Shown: positions 1 to 9,048 of the stretch, piece by piece
Layout of the letters: every line of letters starts with the position of its first letter
Numbering within the stretch: position 1 is the stretch's first letter
Origin: Brachionus plicatilis
Taxonomy: Eukaryota > Rotifera > Eurotatoria > Ploima > Brachionidae
NCBI GenBank assembly: GCA_010279815.1
Contig: QEOQ01000207.1
Span: 651,612-678,387 of the forward strand
DNA length: 26,776 bases
Direction of reading: 5' to 3'
Program-made: the position numbers and the translations under genes
Notes under the pieces: model-generated
The model's input: only the letters and a program-made list of their open reading frames with translations
What the model was told of the DNA's origin: nothing
Databases searched by the model: none

Positions 1-2613
1 GCCTCAAAGGTATCTAAAGGTTTATTTTAAATAAAATTTGTTATTTATTCAATTTGGTGAAGATGACAGCAAGAGAATATCGATGGCCCCAGTGGCGACC
101 GTCTTCTCGACAGAGGACCACGGCAAGCCGAGGACAGAGAGCGGAGTTTTGCCAAGGATGGAGCGGCAGGCGTCCGCACTGGTCATCACCAACTCAAAAT
201 TCCAAATACCAGATGTGAACAACTTCCGCTCGAACTCTTTTGCGGCAGTCAGTGAGCCCAACTTTACACACAAAGAAGCCGAGGTGGTCAACGCGGCGCT
301 CAATGAGAACGCCGCGGCAAGTTCCATTTCATTCAGTTCGGCCAAAAAATCCGACTTGGTGCGACCGTCCTCGCGCAGCCTCATCGGCAGTCTGATGCCC
401 AAAACAGGCCAGCAGCCGTGCCAGCACCAGAACGCAGGCCAAGAACTATGCTACCTGTGTCACCAGCGGCAAAGACGCAACAACCCAGTGTACCTGCACG
501 AGGAGCGCAGGATCAAGGACCAAGAGGAGACCCAGCTGCTTATGCAGTACCAGCAGATGAAGGACATGGACGAGCAGCTAAAGGACGAGGAGAAACGCAA
601 TGCACAAAGACTTGACCGCGCCAGAATGGACGCCTTCAATATGGGAATTACGGACGCTCTTAAAACTAAGAAAAAAGAGCGGCCAAAAACCAGCGATCTT
701 GGCGTATTTAATTTGAATAAAGAAAAAAATTTTTTCTTTTTATATTTTTGGCTTAATAGAGGTCTTATATGTTCCGGAAGAGGGCGCGCACACCACCCAA
801 AGTCTACAAGCAACAAGAGCTTTCGGATTACTTGGCCATGCAAATTGAGAGGAAGAACCGCGAGAGGCTGCAGTCCAAACAGGGCAGGGATTATTTGGAA
901 AAAATGGAACAATTGCATTTGGCCGAAGAGTAATTGCTGAATTTTTTATTTTTTATAATGGTAAGAAAATGGATTTTTGTTTAGACTTGCTGCGCAACGA
1001 GAAGCATTTTTGAAGGAAAAAGCAAGACGTCAAAACGAGCTCAAGAACAGTCTTGATTATCAGGTGAGAAACACACAGTTTTTTGTTTAAACTCAGTCAA
1101 AAATTTTTTCTCTAATTGATCTCATAGTTTAGAAAATTGAGTAATTAATTTTTGAAAAATTTTAAAATTTTTAATTACCAGAATAATTAAGAAATCACCT
1201 TTTTTTTTTAACTTTTTGCTAATATTAAATAGCTTGTACTTTAAATGATGGATAATTTTATGTTATGTGAATTTAAACAAAATTGATTTTTAATAATTTA
1301 AAAAAAAAGCACTATCGATTTTTTTAGCATTCATTAATTAAATAAGAAGCAGTTTAAATTAGGGTTTGTTAATTAATTGATATTTGTAAAACTATTAAAT
1401 TCGCTATTGTCAATAAATAATAAGGTTCAGTCAATAAAACTCAATTTAATTGTTTTTTTTTATTTTATTTTATTAAATAATAAAATTACACTTATAACAA
1501 ATACGGCAATAGGCCAAGGAAAAAAATATTTATTCTTCGTGGAAATATTCAAATAAGACGACTAAATGAAATAAAGTATTACATTTTTATAGTAAAAGAA
1601 ATAATTAAAAAACTTTAATCACAAATCAAGATAATATCAAATAAAATATTAAAGGTGACAAAAATTGCAGACAATGATTACTCTTTATATCAATTTAATT
1701 AAAAAATTAAGATAGATAACTTGATAAGCTATTGATTTTGAGGATTGCAGATCATATTTTATTGACTAAAAAAAAATTTTATAATCAATTAAACATCAAA
1801 TTATTTATTTTATAAAAAAAAAAATTTTTTAGATTTTTGTTTAAAACTTGGCCGAATTTTCGGGCTCCAATTAATAAAAAAATTTTATTCCAAAAAAATT
1901 AAAAAAAATTTGTTCAAGAAAATTTTTAATGATTAATATTTGATTATGTAGACAGCAATATTAATTGCTCATGAATAAACAGTTCCATGACAGAATTAAA
2001 AATTGATTTTTTAGAAATAAAAAATTGAATTTTAAAAATTTTTAGAAATTTTTTATTTTTATAAAAAATAGATAATAAAAAATTGATCAAACTTTTGAGA
2101 AAAATTTTCATTTTTTTATAAAAGGTTAAGACAAAGCCCGCTGAATTGCCGAGAGTGGTTCCCGATGGGGAAGTGTTCGGGGAGTACGATGCCAAGAACG
2201 AGAGATTAATGCGCCAGAAACAGCGCGAATTTGAAGCATCCAAGTTCAATCTGGAAACTGTTGAGCAGCGCAAGCGCGAAGAATTGCTAAACACGCTCAA
2301 AGAACAGGAGCAGGATGAGGAGAACTTGGCGCGAGTGAAAGAAGAATTGAGGATTGATCGGGCCAACAGGTTCCATCGAATGAATCACATGCGCAACAAT
2401 TTGGAAAAAGACTGGAGCTTTGCCTCGCATGAAAAGTTTCTAAGGGACAAAGATGAAAAGGAGCATCGATTAGCTCATGATGGCCTATTAGTTCATGAAC
2501 AATGCGACAAGTATCGAAGATGTGCTCAATGTCAACGGGACACGAAAAACTATGGGGAGACCAACTTGTGGAAAGAGAGCCGGTACACAGCTGGCACCAG
2601 ACTCATGGTCTAA
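1..2613 (+). CDS. CCDC81: CCDC81-like centrosomal coiled-coil protein, 3' part of gene
   Basis: Spliced model: tail of an exon 1-9, then 63-703, 760-929, 985-1063 and 2125-2613 (stop TAA). The introns are 53, 56, 55 and 1061 bp, all GT-AG, and phases match throughout. The best family signature is in the 63-703 exon: a Cys pair in QELCYLCHQRQRRNNPVY followed by a charged helix (EERRIKDQEETQLLMQYQ), which is the C-terminal hallmark of CCDC81 as I know it. The next exon (RSYMFRKRARTPP...) and the last exon, with YRRCAQCQRDTKNYGETN and the ending RLMV, continue the same family pattern. Vertebrate CCDC81 carries two HU-fold domains in the N-terminal half; these would lie left of the window. CCDC81 is reported as a centrosome-associated protein. 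The first junction (9/63) is the least certain because only nine bases of the upstream exon are visible. From 63 on, about 460 residues are encoded. Confidence 0.8.
1064..2124 (+). other. Long intron of the CCDC81-like gene, no other feature seen
   Basis: Donor CAG|GTGAGA at 1064 and acceptor ATAAAAG|GTTAAG ending at 2124, phase 0. The interior is very AT-rich, with homopolymer A and T runs, and I see no ORF, inverted repeat or transposon end. It is about 20 times longer than the other introns of the gene, so an old decayed insertion is possible but not visible. Confidence 0.6.
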
Positions 2614-2723
2614 ACAATCAAAACAACTTCAATTTTCGGTTTATTTTTTTAATTATAAGAAAGTCAATAATTTAATCTTGAAGTAATTTATTTATTTCAA
2701 GTGGTTTTCTAATGATTCCAATC

Positions 2724-2729
2724 AATAAA
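2724..2729 (+). other. Candidate polyadenylation signal of the CCDC81-like gene
   Basis: AATAAA lies 111 bp after the stop codon in ATCAATAAAAAACTTG. The hexamer is frequent by chance in DNA this AT-rich, so only the spacing supports it. Confidence 0.4.
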
Positions 2730-4339
2730 AAACTTGTTCCTTTTAAATTTTTTTGCCTTCTTACCGATTTTAAGTATGCATTTCCCTTTAATTAAAAGAA
2801 AAAAAATAATTTTTTTTAATCGGCTGATTTTGGAATAAATAATTTTAAATTTTCATGTTGTGATTTTAGCACTAATTTGTTCTAAGACATTATGCAATCG
2901 AAATCAATCAAATTACTGGAGGCAATTGCTTGAAGGATTTAGGCTCTGTCACGTAAAGTGTCAAATTGGGACCAAATATTCCATAAAGCTTTTTCATTTA
3001 ATTTTTAGAAGGAATCAAAAATAAATTCTAATAATGTTTATTAGTTTTAGATAGATGTGATATGAATAATTAAACAAAATTGAATACTTTTAAAAATGGT
3101 ATCGGTTAATCTTTATTTCTTTGATTTTTAAAATTTTGTATCTCTTCAAAAAAATCCTAAAATTTTGATTTTCATTTTTCATTATAAAAAAAAAATTGAT
3201 CGAATAACTAAATTGATGTTAAAAAAAATTTAAATGATGTACATGTTGCTGTTGCACAAAATTCTGGAAAAAAAAAGAATTTTCAGTTAACTAATGACAT
3301 TTGGAGAAGAGTATATATTACTAATTAATTGATAAATTATTTGATTTATTTTATTTTAAAATTTTTAAAAATCAATTCCCAAAAAATGAATGACAAAAAT
3401 TTATTTTGGCATAAATTTACAGATTGCTCACAAGAAAAAACTTAAACTTAAATTTTTTTAAACAAATTTATAAAAATTAGAGGAAAAAAAAATTTTGAAA
3501 AAGTTGTTTAATAATTTTTTGAACTGTTTAAAAATTTTTAAATTTCTACTTTTTCAAAAAAATTTAAATGAATAATAAAAAAATGTCGAAGCCAACTAAA
3601 GACTCGCTAAATCCATTTATGCAAGGATTTTTTTAAAAGATAAATAAATCATAAAATATAATAAAGTTAATTGATTGAAAATTTTTCACAAATATGTTAA
3701 AAATTATAGAAAAACAATTTTTTTAAGAATTATTAATTATTAATCGACAAGTAAATAAAAATTTACTAAAAATTAATTAGCAATAGATTGATGGTAGTCT
3801 CGAGAAATGATAATGAGCTTTTCATAAAGCCAATCAACATATAACCAACATCTACAATTAAATCATAAATATTTTTAAAACGATAAGTATGCTTTTGATA
3901 TCAATTTATTATTACTAATTTTTTTATTCCATACATTTAAAAAAACAAATTTCTAAGAAATTAATTCTTTTGTGTTTCTTTTTATAAGACCTCGATGAAA
4001 ATTTTCCTTTAAACTAAAATTTTTATTCAAATTAAATAGAAATGATTAAAAAATTTATTTTATTGGAAAAAGCCTAAAACTATGAAAAAAAATTAAAGTT
4101 TTGATTTATATCATATTTGAGAAAAGAAATCATATTTTTTGGAAAAAAAATTTTCCTAAAAGCAACAAGATGCCAATAATGACTCTTATTTAGAATAAAA
4201 AATACAAACAAAAGTCTTAAATTAAAGACCACGAGCCATTATCCTTGAGCTAACGCTTACAATTCCATTCCATGTGAAAATTTTATTCCAGAATAAAATA
4301 AAATAGGCTTCCAGGACAAATCCAAAAAATTAGAAAAAT
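2730..4339. other. AT-rich intergenic stretch between convergent genes
   Basis: No coding run could be supported on either strand. One slightly GC-richer patch at about 2919-2985 (GGCTCTGTCACGTAAAGTGT) resembles a transposon end, but I find no partner in the window. The genes on either side point towards each other, so this is shared downstream sequence, probably without a promoter. Confidence 0.5.
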
Positions 4340-4345
4340 TTTATT
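4340..4345 (-). other. Candidate polyadenylation signal for the 4409-5817 gene
   Basis: AATAAA on the minus strand, about 65 bp after the stop codon at 4409. Chance occurrence is likely in this base composition. Confidence 0.35.
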
Positions 4346-4408
4346 CAAAAAATTTAAAGAGATTGTGAGCCTCATTTTTTAACAAAACAAAAAAAAATTA
4401 CCAAACAA

Positions 4409-5817
4409 CTAATTTCTGTTTTGCTTTTCTAAACCCTCAATAAACTTGGTCACATTTGGCATAGAATCATCGCTTTCTTTAAAAATAAAACTTAACATAA
4501 ATTTTTTTAGTTGAAAAAAAAAATTACTCAGACTTGTTGATTTTGGACGATCAATCGGCCTAAAACAATTATCACTATTAAAATGAACTTTTTTATTTGT
4601 TGGTAATTTTTTCACATTTTCCAAACTATAATTTAAAATCAAATCTTGCAAAATTTGTCTCACAGTTGCATCATCTTTGAGTGCCAAAATTTCACTTTGA
4701 CACCTATTGGCATTAATCTTTGGTGCTTGAAACTGAGCGATTGGTTTAGTGTCTGCTTTGGATTCTGTTGAATAAACTTCATTTCCCTTCATGAAATAAG
4801 AACACCCGGATGTTTGCTCACCGTTTTCCTTATCCTTTTGCTCAACAAACTCAACTATTTGTCTAATCTCGTCCGAATCAACCTTGTACAAATCTTGAAT
4901 TGTTTTGCATCTTTTGTCTATTTTCAAAAGATCAGCATCAGGTCTAACATCAATTTGCTTCAGATCATTTGGTCTGTCATAAATAGGCTCAGGGCATTGG
5001 TCGTCAAATAGGTCGTCAAGTGGTCGTATGGCACTGTAAGATTTTGAATAAGAATCACCAAGTCCTGTGACAGGTTTTATTCTGGTCAAGTTGCGCCTAG
5101 CTTTGAGCAATGCCTCTTCATTGCTCATATCGGTAGCTGAGTCCGATTTGATTTTTTTTAGAACCGAAAGGCGTTCTTTTTTAGGAGAATGCGCCTTTTT
5201 ATCTTCAAGTCTTTCCAGGCGCCTCAAATCTTTGATTACCAACATCTTTTGTTTGTAATTCAAGCTCAACTTTTTTTTGCACAAATCACCCAGGCTATTC
5301 TGGCCCAATTTTGAATACAAATGGCTCAAATTTGCTTTGCTTTCTTCTGTTGTGCTTCCTTTTGCCTTTTGTTTAACCTTTTGCACCAAATTGTCTATTT
5401 CCTGGTCTGTTTTATCATTGGGCTTATTGAAAAAATCGTATTTAGAAAAAAAAATTCATTAAAAAATGTACCCCCATTTTATCTTGAAGAGATTTAGACA
5501 GTCTTTTATTTACATCATCAATAGCTCGGATTATTTGATCCGAGCCGGTATTTTGTTTAGGCAGAGAGTTCAGATCAATTTTTTTGGCAGGCTCTATTTT
5601 AATTTCTGGTTTTGGCTGAAGCGAAAATGTCCGCTGTTCAACAACCGGCTCTTTGTCCTGCTGGTTTATTGAGTTGACCAAGTTCAGAGTTCGCTGCTGT
5701 TCTTTCTTGTCGACTTTGAATTCTTTTCTTTTTCGCCTCATCCTAGCATTAAATAAAAGCCTGATCCAACAAGAAAAAAGATAAAATTTACTTCGAGCTC
5801 GGGGTTCCCATCTGAGT
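4409..5817 (-). CDS. Unrecognised charged protein, about 417 residues, four exons
   Basis: Spliced model on the minus strand: 5817-5792 (ATG at 5811), 5742-5472, 5422-4528, 4476-4409 (stop). The introns are 49, 49 and 51 bp, all GT-AG, and the frame closes exactly (418 codons). I do not recognise a family. The N-terminus is strongly basic (KMRRKRKEFKVDKK), the first third is Lys/Glu/Gln-rich, and a helical Lys/Leu/Arg segment follows (KQKMLVIKDLRRLERLEDKK). The middle is acidic and mixed (PLDDLFDDQCPEPIYDRP), and a short last exon ends VTKFIEGLEKQNRN. No signal peptide, membrane segment or catalytic motif is visible, so a soluble, partly disordered structural or adaptor protein is likely. The start is uncertain. 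The 26-nt first exon could instead be internal, or 5' UTR with ATG at 5741. A second open frame across the first junction (DSDGNPELE then DEAKKKRIQSRQE) is also protein-like but stops after about 38 codons. Confidence 0.7.
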
Positions 5818-6577
5818 CTAAGGAAAAAATTTAGAAATAATTTTCTCAGTTTTTATTTTAAAAATGAAAAAATTTGCTTCTTGAAAATATTTATGAGTAA
5901 GAGAGAATTTTCTTTTTTTTTGGTCTAGTTGGCTTTTTGATCAAATTTATTTTTTTTAATTTAATAAATTAAAATATCTAGATTTTTTCATTCATTGTTC
6001 GATGCAGATAAGTAAAAAGAGACTTGGCAATTTGGTTCGAGTTAATTTTTTTATATTTTTAAATGATTAGGTGAGCTAAATCAAGATTGGCCTTGCTTTT
6101 GGTTCACTGGGCTTCAATAAACCATGAGTAAGTTTTTTTTTAAATTGTATAATCAGGCCAAACACTTGTATGAAATTTTTCCAAAATAGTAGACGCATCT
6201 GAAAGTATAACAAAATTGGTAACTTTCGAAAGAAAGATATGACTAATTTTGCGCAATTTCTCAACCAAATCGAAAAAAATTCAATCAAAAATTCAAGATT
6301 CTCCATTTGGATCTAACAGAAACATCTGAGAAATAATTTGTATTTTCTTTTTGTTATTAATTTATTTGGACAATTTATTCAATTTTAAAACTATTCAACA
6401 CGCAAACAAACAATTTAAAATTAAAAATTTGAAAAGAATTTATTTTGGAGACAACCAATTATTAAAATTTTTTTAAAATTTTATTTATACAAGACTGTGT
6501 TTTCCAATTAAGATAAAAAAAAATTGGTGTTTTTATGTTAAATTGAAATATTGAGTTTATCATGATCAAAAATTTTA
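5818..6577. other. Intergenic, one GC-richer patch of unknown meaning
   Basis: Mostly AT-rich filler. At 6071-6130 composition is more gene-like, and the minus strand has a short open run ending HGLLKPSEPKARPILI then stop. It lacks a convincing acceptor, and a plus-strand reading (AG|GTGAGC to GA|GTAAGT) has stops in all frames. I cannot assign it. Confidence 0.3.
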
Positions 6578-6736
6578 AATCAGACTTTTTAATAATAATA
6601 ATAATTCTTTATTGTTTGCATCTGTTTTAAAAAAAAAAAAATTTTTTTAAAAAAATATTTTGTTTTATAATTTATAATACGAATAAGAAATTAAAAAAAA
6701 ATTAATTTAATAGAGCATAATTTAATCAGACTTTTT
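6578..6736 (-). mobile_element. Short non-LTR retrotransposon tail with 13-bp target-site duplication
   Basis: The 13-mer AATCAGACTTTTT occurs at 6578-6590 and again at 6724-6736, flanking about 133 bp. On the minus strand the insert ends in GCAAACAATAAAGAATTATT followed by ATT repeats. That is a poly-(ATT)-like 3' tail, as in many animal LINEs, directly against the duplication. A long target-site duplication plus a simple-repeat tail is the signature of target-primed reverse transcription with strong 5' truncation. No coding sequence remains, so the LINE clade cannot be named. Confidence 0.6.
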
Positions 6737-6830
6737 GACAATAGGCATTTGGTAGTTTCTATGAACTTTATTTTTTCAAAGGTTTCCCAAGCCGAACCGG
6801 TTCTGTTGTTGATGTTGTTGCCTTTTAAAT

Positions 6831-6957
6831 TTAAAAATGAGCCTTGACAAAATTTTCAATAATCTCTTTCTGTTCATTAATTAGTTTAAGTTGCTCTGTC
6901 TTCCTTGAATTGATTCAGGCGTAATCATGACTCTATAAGAAGAGGGCGTTTGACGCA
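6831..6957 (-). pseudogene. Two exon-like scraps in different frames, gene unknown
   Basis: On the minus strand an open run beginning MRQTPSSYRVMITPESIQ (from 6957) is followed, one base out of frame, by TEQLKLINEQKEIIENFVK and the end AHF-stop at 6831. Base composition (about 6780-6960) is richer in G+C than the surroundings, as for real exons here. Either a single-base deletion has broken an old exon, or the second piece is a terminal exon whose acceptor is CAATTCAAG. No matching upstream exons were found between here and 9049. Not assigned to a family. Confidence 0.3.
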
Positions 6958-7689
6958 TTGACTGAATAAATGAAGTATAAAATTTAAAAATTAAGTTTAT
7001 AGAAAATAAATTAAAGATTATTTTATTTTTTATTTTTTTTTTTTGCATATATTTAAAACTTTTTAGCATCATAATTAAATTTTATCGAATATGCATCATT
7101 ATTTTACTTTTAATTAAAAAAATATTAACATCTATTTTCATCAATTTCTTTAAAAAATCTTTTTATTTAAATTGCATGTTTTTTTTTAAATTGTGTAAAA
7201 AAATTTTATTTTTAAGTAAAAAACGAAAAATTTGAAAAATTTTGGTAAAATTTTTTCACAACGCAACAAAATTATTTATTCAAATTATTTTAAAATTTTT
7301 AAACAATCACATTTTTTATTTTAATTATCTTTTATTTTTTAAATGAAACTCTGGATTTAAAACTACTGGTTTAGTGGAAATTTAACTTTAAATATTTGCA
7401 TCGTTAATGGTTAAAAACAATTTGATGATTATTTTGCCACAAGAAATCAACCTTAGTTTCAAACTTCATCAAAGTAATAGTTTATTTAAAAAATTGGATA
7501 ATTTTTAACAAAAAAATAAGAAACATTTTGCAACAATTTTGCTCCAAACTTCACCACGGCTTTAAAATTTTCTTTTTATTTCATTTTAACTTATTTGAGT
7601 TTATTTTGATTATTTTTTATCTTGAATAAACAAATAAATAATTAAATAAAAATAATTATTTTTTTAATAAACAGTGTTGATTTGATACT

Positions 7690-8260
7690 AGGGTTTTTGA
7701 TAATTCTACGTAATTTTTCGAAAAATTACATATGTAAGAAAAGGTTTAATTTCGAAAAATTACGAAAAACGGCGTAAAAACAAAAATGCCAGTTTATGCC
7801 ATTTTTAACTTTTTAAGTAAGTTCAGAAAATTAAAAAAAAGAATTTAGAAAAAAAATTTACCGATTTTTACCTAAATTTTCGTAAAAAACGAATATGAAA
7901 CGGTAAAATTGAGTAAACCTGTAAGTAAATTTGTAAAAATTTGTAAAAAATTAATTATTTTTAATCTGAATTATAATTATAAAGTGATGATTATTAAAAT
8001 TATCAAATTTTTATAGCATTATGAAGTTTAAGTTCAAAAAAATCAGATCAAATAGTATTTTGAAAAATGCTAAATAATGCAAAATACATGATGAATGTTA
8101 GTTAACAAAATATAAAAAATTAAAAAAAATTGAGAAAAAAAAATTTAGCGATTTTTCCATAAATTTTCGTAAAAAAACGAATATGAAACGGTAAAATTCA
8201 CTAAACTTAAGAAAATTTGGGGAAAAGTTTCTAATCTGAATTAAAGTTGATATATTCAAA
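7690..8260. repeat. Two direct repeat copies, about 288 bp apart
   Basis: CGAATATGAAACGGTAAAAT occurs at 7890 and 8178 within two longer similar blocks that also share ATTTTCGTAAAAAACG before it and an AATCTGAATTA segment after it. The whole region is dense in ACG/TAA words (TTACGAAAA, CGTAAAAA), like the subterminal parts of the inverted-repeat element immediately to the right, so it may be a related, partly decayed element. Confidence 0.5.
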
Positions 8261-8294
8261 TTATATAAAAAAAATAAAATTTAGAGAGAAGATG

Positions 8295-8834
8295 CAGTAC
8301 TACTATGAGTTTCTGTTTTTACGAAATTTACGTATTTTCACGTAAAATTACCAAGGTAAAAAAAAGTAAATTTACCAGATTTTACCAGAATTAATGTAAA
8401 ATTACCGGAAATTACGAAAATTTTTGTAAAAAGTAAAAATTCCAAAAAATACCTTCTTTTTTGAAAATTTTGATATTTTTTGGCTTTTTTGAAATTTTTT
8501 GGGCTTTAATTCGAAAAAAAAAATTACTTTTTTTTACGTTACGTGAAAATTATTTAATAATGGTAATTTTTAGTAAAAAAAAAAGTAAAAAAAAGTAAAT
8601 TTAAAAGAATAAAACTATTCTTATTTGGTGTTCCAAATTACGAGTTCAAAAACGGCAAATTAAAGTTTCAGATCAAATTTTGAGATCAAAACTATCATTT
8701 AAAATTTTAAAACTTAATTAATCTAATGATTTTAATAATTTTTAAAGAAATAAATACTAAACATTACTAGACATGTTAAGTTTTACGTAATTTCACGTAA
8801 AATTACATAAAAACAGAAATTCATAGCAGTACTG
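8295..8834. mobile_element. 540-bp inverted-repeat element (MITE-like), TIR CAGTACT
   Basis: The left end CAGTACTACTATGAGTTTCT and the reverse complement of the right end CAGTACTGCTATGAATTTCT match well, and the arms stay similar for about 55 bp (TTCTGTTTTTA, TTTACG, TTTTACGTGAAAT-like words). No transposase ORF is present, so it is a non-autonomous DNA element. The flanks (GATG left, TATG right) do not give a clean target duplication. It contains a truncated copy (8654-8777) of the element seen whole at 23600-24144. Confidence 0.6.
8654..8777 (+). repeat. 5' fragment of the GGCAAATTGAAG element family
   Basis: Starting GGCAAATTAAAGTTTCAGAT, this stretch parallels 23600-23722 almost base for base, including ATTTTAATAATTTTTAA and ACTAAACATTACTAGACATG. 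Its 3' half is missing; it stops abruptly against the right arm of the 8295-8834 element. Confidence 0.65.
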
Positions 8835-8978
8835 TATGTAAAATGCAATTCTAAATTAATTTAAAAAAAAATATTTTTTTATTGTCCTAGTGATTGCAGC
8901 TAAAAAATAATAGTATTTACCTGTGTTTTTTTTACTTAATCGTTAATCGTTAAATAAAAAAATAAAGTCCAAAAAAAA

Positions 8979-8984
8979 TTTATT
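8979..8984 (-). other. Candidate polyadenylation signal of the KIAA2012-like gene
   Basis: AATAAA on the minus strand (GTTTAATAAATTT), about 65 bp past the stop codon at 9049. Supported by position only. Confidence 0.4.
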
Positions 8985-9048
8985 AAACAAAAAAAAGTCT
9001 GTCTTTTAAAAAAAAAAATTAAAATATTAACAATTTTCGATAGGTGTC

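Noticed and set aside
49..918. Minus-strand open frames over the CCDC81-like exon
   Set aside because: They cross the splice junctions and have no family features; the plus strand gives the recognised protein.
2919..2985. Possible transposon end (GGCTCTGTCACGTAAAGTGT)
   Set aside because: No inverted partner or target duplication was found within the window.
7690..8850. Spaced similar words suggesting a CRISPR-like or regulatory array
   Set aside because: The repeats are few, long, diverged and irregularly spaced, in a eukaryotic genome; they are transposon-type direct and inverted repeats.
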